A DNA stretch of 64,000 bases from Anthopleura xanthogrammica (lineage: Eukaryota > Cnidaria > Anthozoa > Actiniaria > Actiniidae), in NCBI GenBank assembly GCA_964019055.1, contig OZ025216.1, positions 3,346,501 to 3,410,500 of the forward strand, given 5' to 3'. Every line of letters begins with the position of its first letter. Position 1 is the first letter of the stretch. Below the pieces are notes generated by a model that was given only the letters and a program-made list of their open reading frames with translations, was not told the DNA's origin and searched no databases. This document shows, piece after piece, positions 22,818 to 35,200 of the stretch. The position numbers were made by a program, and so were the translations under genes.

Positions 22818-23472
22818 ATACCAGTTTCAAAAAAGGTTGTCGGAGCCAAAAGAGAAAGGTGATATGTCATTCCAAGACAGAAAGGAATTATGGGCATACA
22901 TCTAAACACGAATAATCGAGGTGTCTTACAGTGAGTACACTCGAAGCATGAACACTTGATATTTTTTATTTTATGAACTTTCTACTGCTTCAAACCTTCT
23001 GAAAAAGAAGCACTAAACTCAAATAATCTTATTGTTCAAAATAAATCATATTTCCAATCGATTCACACAAGGGATAAAGAAGAAAAAAAGTATGAAAAAA
23101 CCTCAAAGTGTTCACGGTTCGAGTGTCCTCACTGTAAATGGTTTCTTCGACTACAAACGCAGGGCCGTCGCCACAAGTACGGTTGGTCCGGTTACCACTT
23201 TTTACCGTCAGAACAATTTTTCCACCTTGTAAAAAATATTTATTACCCGAAAAAACCGGACCACTTTTTTAAAACCGGACCACTGCCCAAATGTTGGCTA
23301 CGGCCCTAACACAACACTGGATATCTTAACACTAAGTTAAGCTCCGTGTTCTTGACGAGAATAATAATAATAAGTAAGGAACACAAATCATTTCAGCTGT
23401 TCATTCTTGGAACTTGGAATGAATGACCTATCTCGCTTTTGCCTCCGACAAACTTTTTTGAAATAGGTATTT
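22818..23472. repeat. Inverted-repeat element (about 650 bp) with a nested second element
   Basis: The left arm (CCAGTTTCAAAAAAGGTTGT, then CGGAGCCAAAAG and GTCATTCCAAG) is mirrored by the right arm (CTTGGAATGAATGACC, then CTTTTGCCTCCGACAAAC and TTTTTTGAAATAGG). A smaller element with ends AGGGCCGTCGCCA and TGGCTACGGCCCT sits inside (23161-23309), suggesting nested insertion. Confidence 0.75.
23161..23309. repeat. Short GGGCCGT-ended inverted-repeat element
   Basis: The ends AGGGCCGTCGCCA and TGGCTACGGCCCT form a 13-base imperfect terminal inverted repeat. Internal tandem copies of ACCGGACCACTTTT are present. Confidence 0.6.
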
Positions 23473-23479
23473 ATCACAG

Positions 23480-24110
23480 CATGAAAAACTGAAACCCGCA
23501 ATGGACAGTCTGCTTGACGCTAGAAAGATGTTTGAATGAATGGAACCAAAAACAAGAATAAGCTTCTCGTTATTTTATTCTAACCGATAACTGACATTAA
23601 CTTCCTCAACACGCATCTTGCTTTATGGTTTTGATTTTTTCTCTGGGCTTCCTGTTGCTAGCGAAGAGAGTGGGACTGAGGAGAGATTTTTAACTCCAGT
23701 CAATCTAAGCCAATCTAATGTTAGTGTTGGCACAGGAAACCCTACAGAAAATATCTACAGAAAATTGGCAAAGAGAGACGCCTGCAGAGAAAGCTAAACT
23801 GACATAATTCAGTGTTTCTTTAAATAATTTAAATTATAAAACTACAAAATATAATATCTTTAATAATGTAAGTAACTAATATTGTCAAATATATCTTCAA
23901 TATTCATATATTTCGTTTCCAAGTTTTTTCCTCCAAGATTCAGGAGGTCACGTGGACTTTGTGTTCTTCCGTGGGTGGGGGGGGGGGGGGTGGGGGGTGG
24001 GGTATACAGAACATCTTCATCATATATAAAGATAACAGATTGCAACAAAAAGTTAGAGGGAACTTGTCCATCACAGAATACACTAGTCCTTTCCTGATTT
24101 TGCTTCAGTG
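23480..24110. other. Intergenic stretch with a G-rich tract
   Basis: No gene seen. A G/T-rich tract lies at about 23975-24002; its reverse strand would give the Pro-rich open frame seen there, which I do not call a gene. Confidence 0.45.
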
Positions 24111-24217
24111 ACCACGAAACAATGGTTTGAAATCGAGGTTGAGCTTAAAAAAAATACAGTGAATGTATGAACACATCAAGTCCAACCTCGACTTGGAGCC
24201 ATTGTTTTGGTAGCTAA
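24111..24217. repeat. Hairpin MITE (CGAAACAATGGTTT family), copy 1
   Basis: The arms ACGAAACAATGGTTTGAAAT/CGAGGTTG and CAACCTCGACTTGGAGCCAT/TGTTTTGGT are mutually inverted. A second copy of the family is at 43268-43381. Confidence 0.78.
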
Positions 24218-24232
24218 AGGGAATAAAACTTT

Positions 24233-24441
24233 TACAGCGCGACGCACAAAAGTATGACCACTTTTAATATATTCGCATACTTCTAAGCACGGGCTTTTTG
24301 CTGCCAAACGAGTTTTTACAAGCCTTATTTGGTAAAACCAGACAGCTTGGCATCAAATGTGTCTGTTTAACGTACAAAATCCCGTGCATAGAAGTATGCG
24401 AATACATTAAAAGTGGTCATACTTTTGCGCGTCGCGCTGTA
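24233..24441. repeat. Hairpin MITE with 50-60 bp arms
   Basis: The left end TACAGCGCGACGCACAAAAG then TATGACCACTTTTAAT is inverted at the right end ATTAAAAGTGGTCATACTTT then TGCGCGTCGCGCTGTA. Total length is about 209 bases; the interior is non-coding. Confidence 0.87.
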
Positions 24442-24837
24442 AGTGTGATTTCAATCGAATGGAAAAACTACTTCCGGGTCCAAAACGCAAAGCAGTTCAA
24501 TGAAGGTTTTTCTTATTTTTTCTTTATGACAGGATTTGTTGTCCAAAGTTCTAATTGTTTCAGGTGGAGGTGAAATCATCGAGTACGTTTTTCGCTTTAT
24601 TTTAGCGGTATTTTTGAGCAGTTGGACCCGGAAATACGTCACAACTAAGTACTACAAAGTACTACATGTAGCTTTCATTGAAAGCTTTCTACAGATATTT
24701 GTTTTTAAATAATTTTTGTGTCCGCAATCATCACTATTAAATAGATACTTCTTGTGTTATCTACATCTGCAGGAGATGTGTGCAAGGGATATGTTGTGAA
24801 TACATTTGCAGGATTCCTAAGAATCAGACGTCAAATA

Positions 24838-25174
24838 GTCCCCTTCGGTTCCCTGCGCGATCATGAAAGGTATAGCCGTGCCTTTGCATCGAAGAGATAT
24901 TACGGTGTAATATTCCTTGCAACATTGCTTGTAACATTATGATTACAGTACTATTTCAGCAGCCAAATTAGAGAAAATCTCGATTTTTCCGCTTAATTTA
25001 CGAGGATAATACAAATGACATAAAAATAATAATAATAATATTTCAGTGTGATGTTGCACGCAATGTTGCACCCTGTGTCGGAGCCTTAATTTTCTAAGGT
25101 GTTTACCTCATGTCTCGCTTCGATGTAAATGCATGGCTATCTTTCAAGATGGCGCAGGGAACTGTCAAGGGGAC
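24838..25174. repeat. TA-flanked MITE (GTCCCCTTC family), copy 1
   Basis: The ends GTCCCCTTCGGTTCCCTGCG and CGCAGGGAACTGTCAAGGGG/AC are inverted and flanked by TA on both sides (AATA before, TATT after). Sister copies are at 25743-26202 and 31881-32089. The interior includes short AAT repeats. Confidence 0.82.
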
Positions 25175-25363
25175 TATTGATAATATATATCTTTCATAAT
25201 CTTTTTGCCTGCACTATGACTGAAGTGCTTGTTGACATGTACAACATCTCAGTGAAAGTCAATTTTAAAGCCACGATATTATGTTGAAGACACTAGCACT
25301 AAGTACAATAGATTCGAACTACATTGTCCTTCTATATCCCATCTACTATTTCCCTTATACACG

Positions 25364-25686
25364 CAGGGGCGTACCCAGTGAGTTCTATGGTACCTGTGTT
25401 TGCATTCCCAATGGCAGAGCTAAAACTATCGGACATTCAGTCGCCGGTCGTGATCACAAGTCAAATTAGTTTTAACTCAGTCATACCTTGTTTCTTGTTT
25501 AATGATCAAAATTACTGGCAAGATAAAGATTTGACCGGACAAGTTCCAATTTTGGCCAGACATTGTCCGATGACTGGCCGTTATTTCAAGCCCTGTATTA
25601 GTCGATTAATAACGTCCATGTGCTTTGTTGGGAGGGGAGGAAGATTGAATTGGTGAGGTTAGTGGGACATCCTGGGTACGCCTCTG
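25364..25686. repeat. Inverted-repeat element with AGGGGCGTACCCAG ends
   Basis: The left end AGGGGCGTACCCAG is mirrored by CTGGGTACGCCTCT at the right. Related ends occur at 28978-29159 and singly near 27535-27547 and 36561. Confidence 0.65.
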
Positions 25687-25742
25687 CTATGAAATATCTT
25701 ACAGACACGGTGACCCTTATCTCGCAGGGACGGGTTATCAAC

Positions 25743-26202
25743 ACTCCCCTTCACAGTTTCCTGTGCCATCTTGAAAGGTTGTCGTGCCTTTGCATTGAAG
25801 CGAGACATGAGGTGACCTCAATGTTAGAGACCGTTTAACAACTTGGACAATAGCCAATGTGCATGAGCTCGAAATTCTAGCACAAAGCATGATGGGAAAG
25901 TGAGTTCTTACGCTTTTTTGGCTCCTCTAAAAATTCATCTGATAATTTTTCCTTCGACATTTTCTAAATATATGGAAATAAAAGGATTTCAGCAGACGAA
26001 AAAAACAGAGTAATTTTTTTCTGATAGTTCCATTGATTTCCCTGTTACATTTTTAAAGAACTCACTTTCCCAGAGTGCTTTGTGAGCTTTGATGCACATT
26101 GCCTATTATTCATGTTTCTATTATTGCAAGATCACCTCATTTCTCGCTTCGATGCAAAAGCCGGCTACCTTTCAAGATGGCGCAGGGAACTGTGAAGGGT
26201 AC
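25743..26202. repeat. TA-flanked MITE (GTCCCCTTC family), copy 2
   Basis: The left arm CTCCCCTTCACAGTTTCCTG, with TGCCATCTTGAAAGGTTG, is inverted at the right (TTTCAAGATGGCGCAGGGAA then CTGTGAAGGGTAC). A second inner inverted pair (about 25853-25873 and 26086-26105) lies inside. The right end stops 22 bases before the last codon of the SUCO-like gene, so it probably lies in that gene's 3' UTR or just past it. Confidence 0.82.
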
Positions 26203-26224
26203 TATTCATATCCCACGCCATACT

Positions 26225-29200
26225 TTAGACATAAGGGTTAGTTCCATTTAATCCCCTTCCTTTCTTCTGCATCAGTTTGGAGTTCGAAGGCTGTTGCCCT
26301 GGCAATCGTTTCTGATACAGCCCTTCCGTTGAGCCTGCGTTCCAGTGCTTCTGCGTTGATGGCGGGGGCGGTGGGGTTGGAATTCGCCCCTTCTTGGCGT
26401 TTCCCGTAGAGAAAGAAATCTGTTGTGAGCTTTCTTGAATCACATTCAAGCTCTTGGTCTTTTGAAGCCTTGATGTTGTAGGCAGGGATGACTTTCGACT
26501 TATTTGAGAGTCATCCAAAGATTGTGACCTCTTGAAGCCGTTCAAAAGCCCGCGCGCAGGACTAAAGAGAAGTCCAGCGGTGACACTTACTAAACTACTA
26601 GGTTGAGTTTGATTGGTTGGTTCGCTTACAGTTTTTTGCTGACTTGTCTCGGTTGTTATTACACCGCTTTTGGGTCTTTTACGATTGCGCTTCTTTTTTG
26701 CGTCCAAGGGAGGGAAAAACTCTTCCTGGAAATGGTAAAGGAAGATATCTAAGCTGATGGTGATAATAACAAACAATAAAACATGGTGATGATGAAATAC
26801 GACAAATAGATCCCTTTCACGTGACGTCAAAGCAGCTTAACTTGGAGGACAAAAACAAAGGAATTTCATCCTCCTGAGATTTGGAACCTATTGTTTTATC
26901 CTCTAAATTGAGCTGCATTACGACGTGCTGCAAGGGGTCTAGGGGTCTGTCGGTCTATAGGACAGCATCAAACAAGAGAAGACGGAAAAATAGGACAGGC
27001 AGACACTGGGATAAAGCAGAGATAGAATTAGCTATTCTGAGGTTGAGGAAAAAACTGGGTCGAGTTGGCACTGCAGTGCATTATTGGTCTGTTATAGGGG
27101 ACGAAATAGACGCCATCTTGGAAAAATCTTCTAAAACAGTCCCACAATGCACTGCAATGCCAACTCGACCCAGTTTTTTTAGTCAACCTCGGAACGGCTA
27201 CCAGACAGAGAGATAAATACTTAGAGAGTCATCTGTTTTCTTACCTTGTGTCGGTATGCTACAGGTTCCGATAATGCACCGAGTATTTCAGGTTCATTAG
27301 GATTTGCAAAGCTACGATGAAGCTGTTCTCGACCACTCAACTGACCTGTTGTTACGATAGACATGAAAAATACAGATAATGATAAGATACGAGGGGTATC
27401 TAAATGTTGAAGGGGATCTAGGGTGTCGGTGAACCTTCCCAATGACAGTATATTTGTAATGCGCATGTGTTTCGGGGGTGGAGGGGGGGGGGGGTGGGGG
27501 AGGGATGATTTGTTGAGTCGTCTCCTTCAAATCCTGGATACGCCCCTAAAATTATATTTTACAACAATCACTCCCCGCACGGGGTTCTTCCGTGAGGTTC
27601 CCTTCACACGCACTACATTCTATATTTAAAACATACAACACTCAACTCACATATTGATTTTACGGAGGGAGGAAAACCGGAGAACCCGGAGAAAAACCCT
27701 TATGGCAAGGGAGCGAACAACACATCTATCGGAGCTCGAACCCGGACCATAGCAGTGAGAGGCGAGCGGTAAACTACTAAGTTATTGATGAGTTCTTACC
27801 ATTCAGTATTTTCCCCAACGCCCTATCTTCAGTATGATGAGAATGATCATATGGCGTCAACACCGTCCCGTTCATTCGGGATTCCCGTAAGAGATCCCGT
27901 CTGATCCTAGCTCGGTCCCACCTCCTGAATACCATGAACAGGATCATGATAAGGATCACTTCCAGAAATAAACCAATGATGTGTCGTTCCATAACCTAGG
28001 ATTGAAGAGAAATACATTAGCTGCATTTCGTGGGATCCCTGTGTTACTGATTAAAGACCCCTTTTACGCGACGTCAAAGCAGCTCAATTTGAGGACAAAC
28101 AAAATAGACTACAGTATTTGATAGACAGTAAGAGAATGATAAAACATTACTCGCAAGCTGAATGAGTCCCTAAACAACAACATGTTGGAATGTAAGGTAT
28201 GGTTACGTATCACATATATTACCTGTATATTTAAACTCTTTAATTGTTTTGTAAATTCTTTCATGTCGCGGCTGGTGTCGTCTACCTTGGATTGTAAGCC
28301 CGATATCTGTTCCTTTTGATGCTTTATCTGTTGATCACAAAAATAAAGATATAGTCGAACCTCCACTAACGACCACCTCCCCACAACGGCCACCTTTACC
28401 CAACGGGCAGGAAAATTTGTCCTGGTTACCAATAAGTTCATACATGTACTGTAACTGAGACCTCTCCACAACGGGGCCACCTCTCCACAACGGCCACCTC
28501 TCTACTCAACGGCCAGGAAATTTTGTCCCGGTTCCCAATGAGTTCATACATATATACTGTAACTGAAACCTGTCTACAACGGCCACCTCTCTACAACGAC
28601 CACCTCTCTACAACGGCCACCTCTCTACAACGGCCACCTCTCTACAACGGCCAGGAAATTTTGTCCCGGTTCCCAATGAGTTCATACATATATACTGTAA
28701 CTGAAACCTGTCTACAACGACCACCTCTCTACAACGGTGTCCGTTGTGTAGAGGTTCGACCGTCACTGATAACTAGGCAATATTGATATATGCTACCCTT
28801 ACCACTGCTTCGGCCTTTCTTGTGGCGTTCGTCAGGAGGTTAACTTTCTTGTCGAAATTCTTCTGCATATCCTCTACAATCTTGCGGTACCTGAGGAATG
28901 ACATTAGATTGAAGGGAATTTAGCATATGATAAAGGAATCAGTCAGTCAATTATCAAGCCCAATAAGCCCTTCCTGCAGGGGCGCATCCAGGGGAGGGGT
29001 GCAGGGGGTGCGCACCCCCCGAGCAACTTCCCCCCTTATTTTGAAGATACCCAATACGAAATAATGTTTTCTTTCTTTGATTCTGAGGGCTGCACACCCC
29101 TCCTGGGCTGACTTTGTGCCCTGCACCCCTCCCTGAACAAAAACCTGGATCCGCCCCTTTCCTGAGTATCAAAAGCCTAGCAAAAGCTTCCTCTTGCAAA

Positions 29201-32200
29201 AACTTCCTTTGAAATCTATAAGGGGGTTTTGGTCTGTGTTAGGGGAGTAGAGGTCAGCATGCAAAAGACTCAGTCAGTTGGTCAGTCGGTTGGTCAGACA
29301 GTCAGTCAGTCAGTCGATCAGTCAGTTAGTCCTTCGGTCGGTTAGACAGTTGGAGGGTCAATCAATCAGTCATTAAGTTGGTCGGTCAGTCATTAAGTTG
29401 GTCGGTCAGTCATTAAGTTGGTCGGTCAGTTAGTCAGATGGTCGGTCAGTCAGTCAGTTGGTCGGTCAATTATTCAGCTGGTCGGTCAGTTAGTCATATA
29501 GTTGGTCAGTCATCATACAGCAGCCCAATTAACAGATAAACTAATTCATTACTGCATGATATGACATGCCATTCTTACTTTTGGTTTAGCTTTTCCATGT
29601 ACAACGTACTCAGGGTAAGATTCTGTTCAAGGGCCTTTATCCTGTTAGTAAGGCGCATAAAGATAGACTCCTTCTGAGCCCCACTGCTTCCAAGTCCCTG
29701 AAGCCCTGCAGTAGCACTACTAGGGACCTTGCTCAGCACCGACGACAAGTCATCTGAAATAGAAGCTTCAATACTACTTGGAGGAGGTGCCATAGGGACT
29801 TTTTCCAATGGGGGAGGAGGTAGGGGGCTTATGGAGTCGGGTGGGTCACTAGGTTTTACATCAGGGGGGCTGGTTGGTTGTTCTGCGGGAGGCTCTGTTG
29901 GAGAAGCGGGGATTACAACAACACTTGGCTTTGCTGGCTCAATACTGGAACTCGATGTAGATACAGTTTGGTCATCAGTTGGTGAGGCCTGTGTCACATC
30001 ACGGTTATCTTGAGCTGAAGAAGGCTCACTGCCGCTTTGTAAAGTGGCACCCGATTCTTCTTCCTTGGTTTCTCTGGTTGGTTCTTTCTCAAGAACTGGT
30101 TGACCTGGTTGAACAGGTTTGTCCAGTTCAACTGGTTCACCAGGTGGTTTTTTAAGGTGAGCTGTTCCTTCCCTACCAGCACTGTCCAATATCTTAAACT
30201 CTAAGACATCAACGTCCTTATCAGGTGTTGCAATACTAGGCGCTTTGCACTCAGACGGCGAAGAAGACTGAGCTGGTTTGATTAGTGACTTATCTAACCC
30301 GTCAACCGAAGCACATGTATCCTTGGCAACTGAGGAAGATTGTTCCACTGTAGGGACTTTAGAAGACCCTACCTCTGTTACGGTCTCATCACTCTTACGT
30401 ACTACCGATTCTGCAGATTTTGTTTCAATGTCAATGCTTTCTCTTCGTGTACCTTCATTACTACTGTCTCTGTCTTTCACATCGGGTTTGACTTTTGAAA
30501 CATCGTCTATAGTTGTTCGAGTCTGTGATTCCGATGACTCTTCCTCCGACTTCTCAATGTGCCTCAAAGTTGGCTCAATATCTGAACTCGTCGTCTGGGT
30601 GGATTTAGACTCTTTTGTATCACCGGAGGGGTGGGTGGTTAGTACAGAGGCAGTTGTCAATACCGGCGTGCCTTTGTCCTCAGAGCTGGCGTCACATGGT
30701 TTTATGATTTTTGTTTGTACTTCACTTGGCTGGACTATTAAAGCAGGATCGATGGTTCCATTAATACTCGTTTGGTTATTCACTTCACTGACTTTCTCGG
30801 TGTTCAAGTCAGAGGAAATTTTAGTCTCTACCGAAGAATCTTTTTGTTTTATGTCATCTTCACTCTTAGAAATAATCCCATTTTCATCGCCTTCCTTTTG
30901 TACAAAAGATTCTTTATTTTTCTCATCAACCTTTTCTTTCCCATTTTTCTTCCCTTTCTCTTCCACTTTTTCACTTTCTTTCTCTCCTTCCTTCTTTTCT
31001 TCGTTTTTCTTGGAGTCTTCCTTTCCCTTATCAGCGCTCGTCTCTGTTCTGCCATCGTTTCCAGGAGGTGCCTTTACATTTCTAGCACTTGTTTTTTGTT
31101 TAGCCTGGGACTCCTCCCTAGAAGTAAACCCACGATGCTTCCTCTTGGAGTACAACACTTTACCCATCATACATCCAAAACTCGAATGCCCGAGCATGCG
31201 TACAAACAATTCGCAGCTTGAAAACGCAGAGGTCGTCTTGGAACCTCGGCTGCTATCCGGGTCGATTTTATCATAAAAAGTAGTATTATCTCGTCCTTTT
31301 TCCTGCCCTTCTGGTTTCTTGGAATCTGTGGAACTCGTAGCGTTCGTCGTTTTGTTATCTTGTTTTGTATCTTGGATTTTGTCATCTTCATCATCACTAG
31401 GAATTAAAGTCACTATACTCGGTTTGGCGTCTTGTTCTTTTGATGTTGTAGATGACACGATGCTGGATGAAGGAGCAACCGTTGATGTACCAACACTATC
31501 ACTCGTTACATTCTTTTCACCCTCTATCACACCTGTTAACTTCTTAGCAGCGACTTTAACAATGTTAAACAAAGTATCCCCAACTGTAGCAAGAATGTTG
31601 GATTTAATGTCCTTGTCGTCTTCTTTGCCAGACGGATCAGGAGGTAAGACTTGTGCAGCATCATCATCATGATCAGCCCCATCAGCATCATCTTGGCCCC
31701 CTGCCTCGTGATCTTCGAGTTCTTCCATCATACTTATACCAAAGACTTGGAATAAACTGAGTGGACAGTAGTGTTCAGAGCCAAAGTGACTTAGCATTTC
31801 AACCTGATAGTGAAAGAATACGACTTAGATTAATATACCAATAAATACTCATGAATAATTTATAAACCTTTGGACCAATAGCCTCCTTCACAGTTCCCTG
31901 TACCATCTTGAAAGGTAGCTGTGCCTTTGCATTGAAGTCAGACATGATGTGAACTTGCAATGACAGAGACGTGAATAATTGTCCAAGGTGTTAAAAAATA
32001 TCTCTATCATTGCAAGTTCACATCATGTCTCACTTCGTTGCAAAGGCATGGCTACCTTTCAAGATGACACAGTGAACTATGAAGGGGACTATATTGCAGT
32101 GCCGTTTTTCAAACATCAAGTACTGATGAACGTTTATACCCAGAAAAATATTGTTAATAACAGTGCTTTGCCTTGGAATGCAATAGACCCCTTGGATGTG

Positions 32201-35200
32201 ACATCAAAGCAGCTCGATTTGGAGGACAAAACTAAATAATTTCAATCTCCTGAGAATTGGAACCTTGTTGGAAAATTGTTTTGTCCTCCAAATTGAGCTG
32301 CATTCCGACATGCAGAAAAGGGTTTATACATCAAAAATCTCTTACCTTAATGTATTTAGCATAGATGGGCTCATCCAAAGGAAAACTTTGTAAATTCCTT
32401 TCATCCCTAGCTTGAAATGTACCCAATAGAGTCCATTCCCTAGTGGGGTACCTCCCACTCACATACACCTTGAAGCTCTCAGGTGTCGACGAGAATAACT
32501 CAAAGTTAGCAATATCAATTGTCTTGACTTGTACATTATCACATAACTCTACAATAAACCAGATCTTGGCACTGCATGGATTCAACATATATAAATCTCT
32601 GTTATCTTGAAGAATTGAAAATATATTTGAAGCTTCAGGATTTGCTTTGAGTATCTTGGCTCCGCAGTCTATAGATGCATAATTATTTTGTTTTCTCTGT
32701 TTGATTTTTCGCGGTTTTGGTTTATTTATTGTTTCAGTGCGAGCTTGGACTTCCTGTTGCTGTTTCAGTATGCTTTTCTGTTTTTCTTCTTCTTGAAGAT
32801 GTTGTCTTTTAAATTCATCAAATGATGGCATTTCTTCAGACGTGGATTTTGTTTCTTCTTCTGCTTGTTTTAGCTCTGCTGTTATACTATCATCTTCTTT
32901 ATCCTTAGATTCATCTTCTTTGGTTTTTGCGTCCTCCTTATCTTTTTGTTCCTCTTTTTCGTCTTTAGGTTTATCATCTTTTACAACTTTGGTTTTTTCC
33001 TCTTTTTCATCTTTAGGTTCTTCTATTTTTTTGTCTTTAGATACACTAGCAGAAGAATCAGTATCTTTCTTTTCCATTGGAACTTCAGGGGTAGGTATTG
33101 ATGTTATTGTACTGCTGAAAACAAAGACAATGATTAATGAGTGAATGGATGGATAGATATGTGGATGGATGGGATAATGGATGGGTGTGTGGGTGGATGG
33201 ATGGATAGATGGGTGTTTGGATGGATGGATGGATGGATAAGTGGGTACATGGATAGGTGGTGTGAGGATGGATGGGTGGATTTCTGAACTGGGATAACAT
33301 TCATTAATGCCCAATTAGCTTCATCAGACACTATATATGTTTAATAATGTAAACACCATACATCGTAAGGTCTGAGATCACTGCATCACCAAAATAAAAA
33401 TTCAAAAACACTAAATCACCACGCAAAAAAAAAAGCTAACACCGCAACCCCCGATGTCCCTTTCCAAATTCATACGACTGTGAAAAGCTCTGTACCGTAT
33501 CATGATTTGCTGTGACCGTGTTACTTTCTATTGGTCTAGCAGTGCCATGTCCATGCCCTGTTTTCAGTATTTCATTGGATGGAGAGTAACTTTGATGTCA
33601 GTATTGAACAAGCCTAGCTTGCCGTGCATTGACTGTGTAATGACTGCATTTATGCTGCACCCTTTTCACAGTCATATGACAACTGTTCTATATCAAACTC
33701 CTGTATTTTCCAACTTTTTCCTTGTTCCCAAGGAAGTTTGAGGGACTCCACTCTAACATGATGCAAACACAACAACTTACCTTTGGTCTTCTTGTGTTTT
33801 TTCAGATACAGTCTCATCTTTACTGTGTTCCTCATCAGCACCTTTACTTTCCTGTTTTTCAGCAATCTTTCCCTTCTCTTCACTCTTACAAGTTTCTTTT
33901 CCATCAGAGTTGACGCCAGACACCAATAAAAAATCATGCTGGGGTGCTGGCTCTTCTACAGGCCTCTTTTCTTCATGAATAGATTCAGTGACGCTCACAA
34001 TAACTGATAAAGATGAGGTAATAGTCTCTGTGTCAAAACGAGGAGTAGCTGGTGCGACTGTGGGAAGGACTAGCTGTTCTAGTTCTGATGAAGAAATGCT
34101 GTTCTTTGAGGAGAAGGTAGAGAGACTTTCAGTCGATGTATCAGTGTTTGAAGATGATGATGATGATGACGATGATGATAATGCTGATGAGGGTGATGAA
34201 ATTGTGACAGATGATGACGATGATGATGAATCTGACAACTCCTCATTTGATTTCACCTGCAATTAAAAAAAAAAAAACGTTCCTATATTTAACGTCGGTA
34301 GTTCCTTCAGTTGAAATTCAACGGCTATCAATGGAAGCCGACAACAAAACCCTTGATTCAAAATTAAATTGCTACATGTTTTTTCTCACAAACCCTCAAG
34401 ACTTTTACTTTTTCATGTATGTCCAGCTATTTCAAAAAAGGTTGAAGGGGCAAATGGCAAATAGCGATCCATGATGGGCAATAATTTGTACAACTGAAAG
34501 GAACAATGGGGTAATAATAATTTCTTCACATTCATTTCTCAAATACCTAGAAAATGTCTGCACCATTCAGTGAAGATTTTAGATGGCATTGTTCAGGTAT
34601 TTAAGAAATGAACATGAAAAAATTATTATTTATACCCCACAGTCCCAAAATTATCACCATTTGCCCATAGCTTCAACCTTTTTTGAAATAACTGTATGTT
34701 AAATCTAGAGAGTAGAATACTGCTCACTAGCGGGTAGGAATAAAATCTGGAAATATCCCAAAGTCTCTCTTAAGACACTGAGAAAAAACACACAATAGAA
34801 ATGAGAGAACCCATAAATATTTTATCTACTAAAACCTGTACAATATTTGCAATTAAATTTATAGAGTATTTTAATAATACCTCTAGAGATATAATATGGA
34901 TCTATGCTAAACTGAAAATCCATGAGAATTGGTTCAACAAATTATTTGTTGGGATTGGATGATAAAATCTGGAATTTTTCCTTCACACATGCAGGCTTTT
35001 ATGCCCGTTTATTTGGATAATTTATAAACAAGGAAAACAGTCTGAAAGCATATGATTATAAGAAAGATAGTAATGGAAATCATTCCACTTTGAATAACTA
35101 ATGCAGTCAGGAACAGAATTTTCATTTCCTGCTGTTCAAAGCAATTAATTTACATCCAATGAGTAAAGTCGCAAGCACGATTATAAACCAATCCCCTGAC

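Noticed and set aside
23860..24048. Pro-rich minus-strand open frame
   Set aside because: Caused by the G-rich tract near 23975-24002; no other coding evidence.
26881..27216. 111-aa plus-strand open frame
   Set aside because: It runs through a GACCCC MITE and the adjacent CTGGGTCGAG hairpin, so it is repeat-derived.
30278..31276. 332-aa open frame opposite the giant SUCO exon
   Set aside because: It is the antisense shadow of a low-complexity coding exon and has no independent family signal.
33988..34266. Asp-rich open frame on the plus strand
   Set aside because: Antisense of the poly-Ser tract in SUCO exon 3.
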